This document shows, piece after piece, positions 1-8,323 of a stretch of 64,000 bases of DNA (position 1 is its first letter; every line of letters starts with the position of its first letter). The notes below the pieces were generated by a model, which saw only the letters and a list, made by a program, of their open reading frames with translations, searched no databases and was not told the origin of the DNA. The DNA is from JAAYDI01 sp052034005. Lineage in GTDB: Bacteria > Planctomycetota > Planctomycetia > Pirellulales > Pirellulaceae. Made by a program: the position numbers and the translations under genes. Location of the stretch: contig JBPOJB010000017.1 of assembly GCA_052034005.1 (NCBI GenBank), forward strand, positions 1 through 64,000, read 5' to 3'.

Positions 1-180
1 TGACGTGTTGCTCGCTTCCAGCACCATTTTGAGCCTCGTCGACTGTAAAACGACCGGTTATCAACTTCGAGACGTCCCATCGTCGCGCGCGACCGTGCGC
101 GAAGATCAGTTGTTTCAACAGAAACTAGTGAGTGAACCGGGGCATCGGCAGATTCGCTGGGGAAGCCGTGTCACGCCTCG
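1..180. other. Left-edge stretch with no recognisable gene
   Basis: No convincing coding sequence on either strand. The first 140 bases have visibly lower GC than the rest of the window. The long plus-strand reading frame running through it is low-complexity, Arg/His/Gln-rich and antisense to the permease downstream, so it is not taken as a gene. The frameshifted fragment described next ends at 181. Confidence 0.5.
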
Positions 181-536
181 TCAGATCGCATCGGGAAACC
201 GATACGTGGGATTCGGACGCCCTGGACGGAAGCTCTGTGTCTGCAGGAATTCAGGCGACGCGCCCAGCGCATCGCACGCCGCGCGCACGGCTGCCTCCGT
301 CTGGCTCTGCAGGGCCGCAGGATCCAGGGCGACCCGCGCATTGACAATCACGTCCGCGTGCCGCGTCTGCGCATGCGATGCCAGTGACAGGGCCGGCGGC
401 GTGTCACTGCGCAGTAGATGTCATAGTCGAGTTCGAGGATGCGACGCCCGAACTGCCCGCGTTGGGCAAGTATCTCCAGCAGTCCATCAAACCCGAGGCC
501 CGATTCGGCTCGGTCAGGAAGACAGGCAGGATTCAT
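181..536 (-). pseudogene. Frameshifted C-terminal remnant of a CobW/P47K (G3E) GTPase
   Basis: Starting at an ATG that overlaps the permease stop (ATGA, 533-536), one frame reads into GQFGRRILELDYDIY. A second minus frame then continues with HADVIVNARVALDPAAL and ends FRPGRPNPTYRFPDAI at 181. Together these resemble the C-terminal part of CobW/P47K-type metallochaperone GTPases: a short acidic segment, an 'NARVxLDPxxL' strand-helix, and a terminal Pro/Gly/Arg motif. No single frame covers the whole, so at least one frameshift lies near 370-425. The GTPase domain with Walker A is absent, so this would be a degraded tail. The family call rests on remembered motif shape rather than an alignment, and a sequencing error joining two halves of a short intact gene is possible. 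Confidence 0.4.
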
Positions 537-1819
537 GCACGACGCAGTGCCCGGTCCATGAGAAAGGCTCCGACCGTACCCACCACGAAGCCGTTCCCAA
601 GTACCGGCCTGAGTACGACAGGAAATGCCGCCAGCACGTCGGCAGGAAGGAAGGCGACAACGGTCCCGAGAAGTACCGGCAAGCCGATCACCAGCCCATC
701 CTCATACTGGAATACTCGATTCTGGTTCGCCACCACCAGCCCTGCCGCGATCTGAGATGCCAGAATATAGAGCATCACGCAACCGACGATCACCGAGGGC
801 ACCCCGCTGAGAAACGCAATGGCAGCCGGGGAGAAGCCCACGATCCCGATGGCGACGGCGGCTGGAATCAACGTGAATCGCGACGCGCACCCGGTGGACA
901 TCACGACCCCGGGGCTCAGCGAGAAATCGACCGGACCGACAACGCCCAGGCACCCCGACAGGACGTTGCAGAGACCCGTCACCGTAATCCCGCGAGAGAC
1001 CCTGCGATCCATGTCCGGCACCTCGAGCAGCCGATTCATGGACTGGATGGAGCCCAGATCGTTGATGGCCAGCGCCAGGTAGCAGACGAGGAAGGAAACC
1101 AGCACGCCCAGGTTCCATGTCGGCCGGAAATCGAGCTTCACCAGGAATTCACACGCCAGCCACGGCTGAGCCTGGACGCTCAGGCGGCCGGCATCCCGGA
1201 AGACCAGCAAGTAGATGCAGCTGCCCAACAGCATCGTCCAGACGACGAGCGTCGCTTTCCAGATGCCCGGCAGCCAGCGGTGCAAGGCGAACATCCCTGC
1301 CAGCAGCAGCAGGCCGAACACCAGGTTCGGCAGTGGTCCCACGCCGCTGCCCTGGGCGACCAACAGCTTGAGAATGGTCGGGGCCAGAGTGAACGCGATC
1401 AGGAGAAGCACGGCGGAAATCACTCTGTCCGTGAAGACCTTGCGCACCCGATTGAACAGGCCGGTAAGAGCCAGGATTGCCAGCAGCGTGCCGCCGACCA
1501 GGATCGATGTATCGATGTCACTGGTGGAAAAGCCTTGACTGGCGATCACTCCGATGAGCAGCACGGTCGCCGGCCCGGCGATCAGCGGCAGCCGGTGGCC
1601 CCACAGCACCTGGATCGCAAGCGTCACGGCGGTCGCGATGAACAGCTTCTGCAGGTAGCGCGTCTGGCTCACCGGCACGGCAAATTCAAGTGAGCCAATG
1701 ACGTGCTCGAGGATGATGATCGACGGAATGGCAATCGCCGCCCATTGAAGGCCGAGCAGAAGGGTCCTGCTCAGAGGCGGCCAGTCATCGAGCGCGTATC
1801 GAAGTGGGCTACCCTGCAT
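533..1819 (-). CDS. NCS2-family nucleobase (xanthine/uracil) permease
   Basis: A 428-residue polytopic inner-membrane protein of about 12-14 hydrophobic segments. It matches the nucleobase:cation symporter-2 family, which imports purines or pyrimidines with H+ or Na+. Supporting features are the N-terminal PPLSRTLLLGLQWAAIAIPS stretch, a glycine/proline-rich re-entrant region (VVGPVDFSLSPGVVMSTGCASR) where the family binds substrate, and the length. The open frame extends 73 codons further upstream, but that part is Arg-rich and covers a direct repeat, so the ATG at 1819 is chosen. Usual NCS2 substrate-site residues are not clear enough to name the substrate. It is followed with ATGA overlap by the CobW-like fragment. 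Confidence 0.8.
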   Translation of the reverse strand: MQGSPLRYALDDWPPLSRTLLLGLQWAAIAIPSIIILEHVIGSLEFAVPVSQTRYLQKLFIATAVTLAIQVLWGHRLPLIAGPATVLLIGVIASQGFSTSDIDTSILVGGTLLAILALTGLFNRVRKVFTDRVISAVLLLIAFTLAPTILKLLVAQGSGVGPLPNLVFGLLLLAGMFALHRWLPGIWKATLVVWTMLLGSCIYLLVFRDAGRLSVQAQPWLACEFLVKLDFRPTWNLGVLVSFLVCYLALAINDLGSIQSMNRLLEVPDMDRRVSRGITVTGLCNVLSGCLGVVGPVDFSLSPGVVMSTGCASRFTLIPAAVAIGIVGFSPAAIAFLSGVPSVIVGCVMLYILASQIAAGLVVANQNRVFQYEDGLVIGLPVLLGTVVAFLPADVLAAFPVVLRPVLGNGFVVGTVGAFLMDRALRRA

Positions 1820-1860
1820 GTTCTGCACGTTCTGCTTCCCGTGTCCGCTCCCCTCAAATA

Positions 1861-1906
1861 AAAGAGTCCTGACCCCTTTTCGTAATAAAGAGTCCTGACC
1901 CCTTTT
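1861..1906. repeat. Two exact copies of a 20-bp direct repeat, 26 bp apart
   Basis: Copies at 1861-1880 and 1887-1906 are identical and begin AAAGAGTCCTGACCCC. They are separated by CGTAAT, giving a 26-bp period. Each copy is a weak imperfect palindrome with AAAG and CTTTT ends. They sit in the short gap between the Old Yellow Enzyme stop and the permease start. The motif resembles REP-like elements seen near RayT/Y1 transposase genes in environmental genomes, but no such transposase is in this window. Confidence 0.85.
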
Positions 1907-1910
1907 TGCG

Positions 1911-2993
1911 CTAGCGCTCCGCGGCACGCGCGTATTGAACGGGCAAGATCGCCTCGGCCTGGCCCAGCCCGAGAGCGCCCGCCGCGTGATACGGCCAATA
2001 CGGGTCACGCAGCAGTTCTCGCCCCAACAGCACGACATCCGTGTGCTCCTTTCGCACGGCCTCGTCCGCCTGATGGGGATCGGTGATCAGCCAGCCCACG
2101 GCCGTGGGCACGCCCGTTTCTCGCCGGATGCGACTTGCCACGGGGACCATGAATCCCGGCCCCCACGGGATCTGGGAGATGTCCGGGGTGACGAAGCCCT
2201 GGCTCACATCGAGGAGGTCCAGTCCCGCAGCCTGCAAGCTGCGCACCAGCTCGATGGACTCCTCGACCGTCACGCCACCTGCCACCCAGTCGGTAACGGA
2301 CAGGCGGACAGTCAGGGGCAGTCGTTCCGGCCAGACCTTGCGCACGGCCGCAAACGTCTCCAGCAGGAACCGAATCCGATTGTCGTAGCCGCCCCCGTAG
2401 GCGTCCGTGCGGTGGTTGGCCAGCGGCGAGTAGAACTGGTGCGCGAGGTACCCGTGCGCGAAATGCAGTTCCAGCCACTCGAAACCGGCCGCCAGGGACC
2501 GCTGGGCAGCCGCCACGAACGCAGACTGGATCCGTAAGATGTCCTCCGCGGTCATTTCCCTTGGCGGTACCGGCAGGTTGGCTCCAAACGCGACCGGCGA
2601 GGGGGCAATGATCTCCCAGGCACCCTCGTGCGGTTCGAGGTGGTCGTCCCCTTCCCAGGGCCTGTTGGCGCTGGCCTTGCGACCGGCGTGCGCCAGCTGG
2701 ATGCCGGGAACGGCCCCGTACTGCTTCAGGAAACGGTTGATGCGGGCGAACGGCTCCACGTGATCGTCCAGCCAGATGCCGGTGTCGCCCGGCGTGATGC
2801 GCCCTTCGGGTGAGACGGCGGTCGCCTCGACCACCACCAATCCGGCACCACCCACGGCACGAGAACCGAGGTGCACCAGATGCCAATCATTCGGAAAACC
2901 GTTTTCCGACGAGTATTGACACATCGGCGAAACGGCGACCCGGTTGCGCAACACGATATCCTTCAATTGGAACTGGTCAAACAGACCTGCCAT
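1911..2993 (-). CDS. Old Yellow Enzyme family NAD(P)H:flavin oxidoreductase (YqjM-like)
   Basis: A 360-residue cytoplasmic TIM-barrel FMN enzyme predicted to reduce activated C=C bonds of enones with NAD(P)H. It has the YqjM-subclass redox-site cysteine (PMCQYS, Cys25, with Tyr27) and the signature LHFAHGYLAHQFYSPLANHR. The histidines in that signature bind the substrate carbonyl. DAYGG follows, and the C-terminal GRELLRDP is where the family binds the FMN phosphate. The start at 2993 is supported by AAGGAG about 6 bases upstream. It is transcribed toward the permease; a repeat-filled gap separates it from the fusion gene behind it. The physiological substrate cannot be read from sequence. 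Confidence 0.93.
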   Translation of the reverse strand: MAGLFDQFQLKDIVLRNRVAVSPMCQYSSENGFPNDWHLVHLGSRAVGGAGLVVVEATAVSPEGRITPGDTGIWLDDHVEPFARINRFLKQYGAVPGIQLAHAGRKASANRPWEGDDHLEPHEGAWEIIAPSPVAFGANLPVPPREMTAEDILRIQSAFVAAAQRSLAAGFEWLELHFAHGYLAHQFYSPLANHRTDAYGGGYDNRIRFLLETFAAVRKVWPERLPLTVRLSVTDWVAGGVTVEESIELVRSLQAAGLDLLDVSQGFVTPDISQIPWGPGFMVPVASRIRRETGVPTAVGWLITDPHQADEAVRKEHTDVVLLGRELLRDPYWPYHAAGALGLGQAEAILPVQYARAAER

Positions 2994-3002
2994 GATATCT
3001 CC

Positions 3003-3057
3003 TTCCGTTCAGTTCCGTTCAGTTCCGTTCAGTTCAGTTCGGTTCAGTTCGGTTCAG
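3003..3057. repeat. Pentamer minisatellite, 11 TTC-NG units
   Basis: Eleven consecutive 5-bp units drawn from TTCCG, TTCAG and TTCGG: three TTCCG-TTCAG pairs, one extra TTCAG, then two TTCGG-TTCAG pairs. It lies between the stop of the esterase/peptidase fusion and the ribosome binding site of the Old Yellow Enzyme. A five-base period would shift frame if translated, so it is intergenic. Slipped-strand length variation is plausible. Confidence 0.9.
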
Positions 3058-3068
3058 TCCAGCCGCAT

Positions 3069-5345
3069 CTACTTCTTGCCGCCCTTGGCCGACCGAGAAC
3101 GCTCGACGGCGTTGCGGAGGATCTCGTCGTGCGCTTGGCGCAACCGTTCGGGCCAGGCGAAGGTCGGCGCGGTTGTCGGGTCGTAGCCGGCCAGGTGGCC
3201 GGTGAGGCGTGTCGTCGGCTTCGTGTATTTCAGCACGGTATCTCCCAGTACTTCACGGCACAGCGCCGCCAGGTCCGGGTCGTATTCGCACAGCTCCGCC
3301 CGCGTGTTCACATGGTTATGGTCGTGATCGTTCTCCCGGTTGTTGTCGAACCAGGACTGGACCCCCTCCGCGAAATACTCGTGGTGATTCACGCTCGCGT
3401 ACGTGCCTTTCCACAGGCCGCGCGCCATCGCCCGGCCATAGGCCTCTTTCACGCGCGCGTCGAACGTCGAATCCACGTTCGCCAGCCCGCGCAGGTGGAT
3501 GTTGTGCGCGAACTCGTGGATCAGGATGTTCTCCGCGGCATACGGATCGCCGGGATAGGCCAGCAGGTTCTCTTCGCCGCACGAGCAGTAGGGATCCCGG
3601 TCGCTGCCGCCCGTGCCGCGGGCGCGCGCATCCCAGTAGTCTTTCGCGGACACGGAGACGCGCTCGCCGGGTGCGGCCGGGTGCGCGAATTCCGGCAGAT
3701 CGGTCGTGAACTCATCATGCGCCAGGATGCACAACCGTGAACCGCTCCGGATCATCGCATCGCGCACGTCCGGGCGTTGGGCCAGCAACTGGTTCACCAG
3801 CCAGGCGGCCTCCTTGAGCGCGTAATCGTTGACCCGCTCGGACGCGACGATCGGGTATCCGTCCGCGCTGATGAACTTGCTGTAATACGCGGGGATCCCC
3901 CATCCGTCCGGCGGCGCAATCACGTGACCCGCGGGAACGGGCGTGCCCGGTCCGCCTCGACCGGCCCGCACGTTTTCCGGAACAGGGTCGAAGCGAAATG
4001 CCTGCACCGGCACCTGGCAGGACACATATGCTTCAGCGTGGTCCTGTTGGCCGACCACGACGAAGCGATGTCCGATCGTTGTTGCGATGACGAGATCCTC
4101 GCCGGGGGCGATCGAACCGTTGGGCACGCGCGCCGAGTCCGTTTCCAGCCAGAACACATCCACCGCCTGGGCGCTGCCGTTGATGATCTGCAGCTCCGGC
4201 CGCTTCGCGCTGGGCGGCGGCAGATACGCTCTGAGCCACTGGACGATGCGTTCGAACGACTCCGGGGAGATCGTGTGTCCCTGCCGGTGGTTGAAGAGCC
4301 CCAGTCGAATCGGTCCGCCGTAGAGCTGCCAGACCGGCCAGGCCGCTTCGACGAGCGGCCAGGTCCGCTCGCCATCCGCCGCGGCGCCCGTTTCACCGCC
4401 GAGGATCAGGAACGGGCGCGGCGCGATGAGCCCCAGCAACTGGTGGTGATTGAGCGGGAAATCCTCATGCCCAATCGCCTCCCCCAGATACCACGGCGCG
4501 TCCCAGTTCGTGGAGCGCAGTCCCGTGCCGCCTTCGCTGGCGACGGCCGCCTTCACCCGCTCGTCGAACGCGGCCAGGTACAGCGTCTCCTTGGCGCCCA
4601 GCGAATGCCCGAACGCGCCGATCCGATCGGCGTCGACTTCCGGGAGCGATTGCAGCACGTCCACGGCGCGCATGGCGTCGTACAGCATCTTCGCCATGCC
4701 CAGTGTGTCAGGATGCCGCTGGCGGTGCCGGCGCACGGCCTCGTCCAGGCTCGGCACGTCCTGCCACAAGAAACAGCGCGGACAGAAGACCACCCACCCC
4801 CGGGCAGCCAACTTCAGCCCGAGATGCTGCGACGGGGCACCACTCACGCCGGCGATCTCGTCGATGGAGGCGTTGGTGGTCGGGTGCAGCGCCACCAGGC
4901 CCGGCCGCTTCGGTCCCGCCGCGCCGGGCTCGACACCGGCCGGCAGGAGCAGATAGCCCTCGACCGGCAGCCCCGGCTCGCCTTCATACCGCACCAACCG
5001 GCGCGTCACGCCGTCCACCAATTCGGTGCTGAGCACTTCCAGCTTCACCGGCGGCCGCGGATCCGGCATCGGGCCCAGGAACTCCCGCCATGCATCGCCA
5101 ATAGCCTGCCGCCGGCGCTGCCAGCCGTCGAGCGTCGTGATCGGCCGGCCCGCCGCGTCGACCAACAACGGGTCCAGCCTGCCCGCGACATCCTGCGGCG
5201 GATTGGCTGGAGCGGTCGTGACTTCAGCCAGCCAGGGCACGTCACCGGCTTGAACCGGGAAGGTCATCAAGATCACAGCCGCAGTCAACATCCATGCTGC
5301 CGGCGCGGGGCGGGCGCGATTGCGCCCGAACGGGGATGGTGCCAT
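3069..5345 (-). CDS. Secreted three-part fusion: alpha/beta-hydrolase esterase, VHL-beta-like domain, HExxH metallopeptidase-like domain
   Basis: A 758-residue protein with an N-terminal signal peptide (hydrophobic core about 17-33). Residues 70-375 form an alpha/beta hydrolase of the acetyl-xylan-esterase/dienelactone-hydrolase type with nucleophile elbow GHSLG (Ser248) and probable catalytic His357 (RQGH). Residues about 385-435 match the beta domain of the von Hippel-Lindau protein: NGSxxxVxVFWL, SIAPGE and TxxGHRFVVV in the expected order and spacing. Residues 480-758 carry a zincin motif HEFAH (610-614) followed by NHHEYFAEGVQSWF, where Glu656 or Glu660 could be the third zinc ligand. 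It would act in the periplasm or outside the cell, probably deacylating glycans, and neighbours a GH28 gene. Domain calls are by motif; substrates are unknown. Confidence 0.82.
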   Translation of the reverse strand: MAPSPFGRNRARPAPAAWMLTAAVILMTFPVQAGDVPWLAEVTTAPANPPQDVAGRLDPLLVDAAGRPITTLDGWQRRRQAIGDAWREFLGPMPDPRPPVKLEVLSTELVDGVTRRLVRYEGEPGLPVEGYLLLPAGVEPGAAGPKRPGLVALHPTTNASIDEIAGVSGAPSQHLGLKLAARGWVVFCPRCFLWQDVPSLDEAVRRHRQRHPDTLGMAKMLYDAMRAVDVLQSLPEVDADRIGAFGHSLGAKETLYLAAFDERVKAAVASEGGTGLRSTNWDAPWYLGEAIGHEDFPLNHHQLLGLIAPRPFLILGGETGAAADGERTWPLVEAAWPVWQLYGGPIRLGLFNHRQGHTISPESFERIVQWLRAYLPPPSAKRPELQIINGSAQAVDVFWLETDSARVPNGSIAPGEDLVIATTIGHRFVVVGQQDHAEAYVSCQVPVQAFRFDPVPENVRAGRGGPGTPVPAGHVIAPPDGWGIPAYYSKFISADGYPIVASERVNDYALKEAAWLVNQLLAQRPDVRDAMIRSGSRLCILAHDEFTTDLPEFAHPAAPGERVSVSAKDYWDARARGTGGSDRDPYCSCGEENLLAYPGDPYAAENILIHEFAHNIHLRGLANVDSTFDARVKEAYGRAMARGLWKGTYASVNHHEYFAEGVQSWFDNNRENDHDHNHVNTRAELCEYDPDLAALCREVLGDTVLKYTKPTTRLTGHLAGYDPTTAPTFAWPERLRQAHDEILRNAVERSRSAKGGKK

Positions 5346-5373
5346 GGCGGTGCCTCTGTAGGGAGTACATTAC

Positions 5374-5408
5374 TTATTGCTTATCGCTTACCGCTTATCG
5401 CCTACCGA
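5374..5408. repeat. Heptamer tandem repeat (GCGATAA-type)
   Basis: Five near-identical 7-bp units on the plus strand: TTATTGC, TTATCGC, TTACCGC, TTATCGC, CTACCGA. On the minus strand they read as GCGATAA-type units. The array covers the stop codon of the GH28 gene and the short gap before the esterase fusion start. Function unknown; it could be a replication-slippage product. Confidence 0.85.
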
Positions 5409-7036
5409 CTGCTGACCGCCTCGGCGGGCGTATCATCGGTGCGCGTCACGGGCTGGCGCGCAAGGTCCAGGTCGTTGTTCCGCAGGAGAATGCGGCTGCA
5501 GCCGGCTCCTTCGACGCGGAGGAACGCGCCGAGCGGATCGAGCACGCGTGCGGCGGTCACCAGGACGGCCTGCGCGTCCTCCAGGCGGATGAGCGATTCG
5601 GCGTCCGGGTGGCCGTCGGCCTGCAGGCCGGTGATCATCAGACGCTGCACGTCATCGCAGACGATGGCCGGGCGCAGATCGGCCGATTCCAGCTGGAACC
5701 GGACCTGGTTGAGCGTGATCCCCTGGGCGTGATGGACATAGAGCCCGTAGGCGGGCAGCACGCCGAAGATGTAACACTCGGGATAGTCGCGTTCCAGGTC
5801 CGGCACGTCACGGCGCGCCCCCTCCTGGGCCGTCCCGCCGCCCGGGAACGTGATGTCGACGCTGCTGAACGCGATCTCGCGCGGCTTGGTCCGCGGCGTG
5901 CCGGTGATCGAGATGCACGACTTGATTGAGTCGGCCGGGACGCGGGCTCGGATGTTCTCGAACAGGATGTTGCACAGCTCGCCCTGTTCCCACTTGCTGT
6001 CGTCGAAGACCGCCCAGACGTTGCCGGCCCCGAGCTGCCAGCCGGCCAGCCGCAGGGAGATCGGTCCCGTGACGTTGTCCATGACCATATTGGAAAACAC
6101 CATGTCACGCATCGCCACGCCGAAGGCCGCCTGGATCTTGATGCCGTTCAACCTGGTGTCCCGGATGATGCAGTTCGACGCACAGACCCGCTCGATGTTC
6201 TCCACCGCATCGGGTCCGACCCGGATCGCGGCGCAGTCGGAGCTGAGAATGCAATTGGTGATCACCACGTCTCGGCAGGGCGCCCCCGGCTCGATCGTCT
6301 TGAGTGCGATGCAGTCGTCGCCGCTGTGGATGTTGCAGTTCGCGATGTACACATCCTGGCAGCCGTCGATGTCCAGCCCATCGCTGTTGGGCTGGACGCG
6401 GCTGTCGATCCGCAGCCCCTCGATCCGCACCTGCCGGCAGTGGATCGGATGCACCGCGAACGACGCGCCGTCCTTGATCAAGACGCCCTCCAACCGCACG
6501 TTCTGACAGTCTCGCAAGCGCACCAGCACGGGGCGCGGGTCGGTCGCGCCGTTGGGAAACGCCTTGCCCTGGCCATCGATCGTGCCCTGGCCGGTGATGG
6601 CCACGTGCTGGCAACCCGCGGCGAACAGGAGGGCATGGCGCAGCTGCTTATAGACCACCTGCGGGTCCGCGCGGTAGTGCGCGAGATCCGTCGCGCCGAG
6701 CAGCACGGCCGTGGAGGTCAGATGCAGCTCGACATGGCTCCGCAGCTCCAGAGTGCCGGTGAGAAACGTGCCGCGGTCCAGGACGACCACGCCGCCGCCC
6801 TGTTGCGCGCAAGTGTCGATCGCGAGCTGGATGGCGCCGGTCTCGTCGGTTTGGCCATCGCCCACCGCCCCGTAGGCGCGCACGTCGAAGCGCAGTGGAA
6901 CCACGGCCGGGTCCGGCGTCGGACCGGCCTGGGAACCTGTGTCGGCCGCCGGCAATCGCGCGCCGCCGGCTGTCACGAGGGCCAGGACGCCGACGAGCGC
7001 GCATATCACGACCTGGGTGTATCCGGTTGGCTTCAC
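5402..7036 (-). CDS. Secreted glycoside hydrolase family 28-like (polygalacturonase-type) protein
   Basis: A 544-residue right-handed beta-helix protein with an N-terminal hydrophobic export segment. It opens with the pectin-lyase-fold signature (FDVRAYGAVGDGQTDETGAIQ, about 50-70). It carries GH28 motifs NSDG (217-220) and GDDCIALKT (239-247), which hold catalytic aspartates, and a GIKIQ stretch where the family usually has RIK. The usual Gly-His-Gly motif is replaced by an S-D-C-A-A-I-R-V-G-P sequence without His, so activity or specificity may differ from classical polygalacturonases. The GTG start at 7036 is preferred over the far longer open frame because AGGAG lies 10 bases before it and a signal peptide follows. 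It ends inside a heptamer repeat. Confidence 0.85.
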   Translation of the reverse strand: MKPTGYTQVVICALVGVLALVTAGGARLPAADTGSQAGPTPDPAVVPLRFDVRAYGAVGDGQTDETGAIQLAIDTCAQQGGGVVVLDRGTFLTGTLELRSHVELHLTSTAVLLGATDLAHYRADPQVVYKQLRHALLFAAGCQHVAITGQGTIDGQGKAFPNGATDPRPVLVRLRDCQNVRLEGVLIKDGASFAVHPIHCRQVRIEGLRIDSRVQPNSDGLDIDGCQDVYIANCNIHSGDDCIALKTIEPGAPCRDVVITNCILSSDCAAIRVGPDAVENIERVCASNCIIRDTRLNGIKIQAAFGVAMRDMVFSNMVMDNVTGPISLRLAGWQLGAGNVWAVFDDSKWEQGELCNILFENIRARVPADSIKSCISITGTPRTKPREIAFSSVDITFPGGGTAQEGARRDVPDLERDYPECYIFGVLPAYGLYVHHAQGITLNQVRFQLESADLRPAIVCDDVQRLMITGLQADGHPDAESLIRLEDAQAVLVTAARVLDPLGAFLRVEGAGCSRILLRNNDLDLARQPVTRTDDTPAEAVSSR

Positions 7037-7176
7037 GGTCAGCTCGCTCCTGATGTTGTTTCCGCGTCGGGAAGTCCGAAAGCGCTCCCGGCCGGTCTTC
7101 ACTCCATCAATCCGCACTGGCCGATTCGCAAATCGGAAATCCCCACTTCCCTCCGCCGCTCGGTCCCCGCGGTCTG

Positions 7177-8196
7177 CTACAGCAGCCCTTCCTGCCGTGC
7201 CATGTACTTCATCAGATCGACGACGCGGTAGGAGTAGCCCATCTCGTTGTCGTACCAGCTGATGAGCTTGAAGAACCGGCTGTTCAGTTGGATGCCGGCC
7301 GTCGCGTCGTAGATGCTCGAGAGCGGGCAGCCGATGAAGTCGCTGCTGACGACCTGGTCTTCCGTGTAGCCGAGGATGTCCTTCATCGTGGTCTCGGACG
7401 CCTTCTTCATGGCGGCGTTGATCTCGGTCATGGAAGTCTCCTTGACCGTGCGGACCGTCAGGTCGACCGCCGAGACGTCGGCAGTCGGGATCCGGAACGC
7501 CATGCCGGTCAGCTTGCCCTGCACTTCCGGGATGCAGAGGCCGACCGCCTTCGCCGCGCCCGTGGACGCCGGGATCGCGTTCTGGGAGGCGCCCCGGCCG
7601 CCGCGGAAGTCCTTCTTGCTCGGTCCGTCTACCGTGGGCTGCGTGGCGGTCATCGCGTGGATCGTCGTCATCAGGCCCTCTTCGATGCCGAAGTTGTCCA
7701 TGACCACCTTCACGATCGGCGCCAGGCAGTTGGTCGTGCAACTGGCGTTGGAGACGATCGTGTCCTTCGCGCGGTCGTACTTCTTCTCATTGACGCCCAT
7801 CACGAACGTCGGGATGTCCTTGTCCTTGGCCGGGGCACTGATGATCACCCGCTTGGCGCCGGCCGCAATGTGCTTCTGAGCGCCCTCCCGATTCGTGAAC
7901 AGACCGGTCGATTCGACGACGTACTGAGCCCCCAACTTGGCCCACGGCAGTTCCGCCGGATCCTTGACGGAAAAACAGGGAATCGAGCGGCCGTTGATGA
8001 CGATCGCGTCGGCGGTGAAGGAAATGTCCGCTTGGGCACGGCCGTGTGTCGAATCGTACTTCAGCAGGTACGCCAGGTTCTCGGCCGGCACAAGATCGTT
8101 AATTCCGACAAATTCGATGTCCTGGTCCAACATCGACGCACGGAGAACCAGACGACCGATTCGACCAAACCCATTGATGCCGACTTTCAACGCCAT
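7177..8196 (-). CDS. gap: Glyceraldehyde-3-phosphate dehydrogenase (type I)
   Basis: A 339-residue, full-length cytoplasmic enzyme of glycolysis and gluconeogenesis, converting glyceraldehyde 3-phosphate, NAD+ and phosphate to 1,3-bisphosphoglycerate. Visible are the Rossmann start GINGFGRIGR, Asp34 (GIND) favouring NAD over NADP, the catalytic SNASCTTNC (Cys153), the base His180 (TTIHAMT) and the terminal SWYDNEMGYSYRVVDL. GAGGAG stands about 10 bases before the ATG. It is a housekeeping gene placed between secreted hydrolases, with 127-140 bp gaps on both sides, so it probably has its own transcription unit. No pgk or tpi is adjacent. Confidence 0.98.
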   Translation of the reverse strand: MALKVGINGFGRIGRLVLRASMLDQDIEFVGINDLVPAENLAYLLKYDSTHGRAQADISFTADAIVINGRSIPCFSVKDPAELPWAKLGAQYVVESTGLFTNREGAQKHIAAGAKRVIISAPAKDKDIPTFVMGVNEKKYDRAKDTIVSNASCTTNCLAPIVKVVMDNFGIEEGLMTTIHAMTATQPTVDGPSKKDFRGGRGASQNAIPASTGAAKAVGLCIPEVQGKLTGMAFRIPTADVSAVDLTVRTVKETSMTEINAAMKKASETTMKDILGYTEDQVVSSDFIGCPLSSIYDATAGIQLNSRFFKLISWYDNEMGYSYRVVDLMKYMARQEGLL

Positions 8197-8323
8197 TGCT
8201 TCGCTCCTCGCTGTAATTGTCGTTGCCCCGCCACGCGCGGGGGGAGATTAACCCGGGAAGGACCATCAGTTTAGCGACCGGGAAGCCTCTTGAGGAAGCC
8301 CCCCTCCGCGGGAGCATGCGCGG

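Noticed and set aside
43..60. TGTAAAACGAC near the left end, like the start of an M13 primer site
   Set aside because: Only the first 11 bases match and the continuation differs, so it is chance rather than vector.
5..1693. A plus-strand open frame of 562 codons opposite the NCS2 permease
   Set aside because: No recognisable fold and strong antisense bias; the permease on the other strand has clear membrane segments.
3003..3057. Possible CRISPR or origin iterons at the short tandem repeats (also 1861-1906 and 5374-5408)
   Set aside because: Units are 5, 7 or 20 bp without unique spacers, and there is no cas, dnaA or rep gene nearby.
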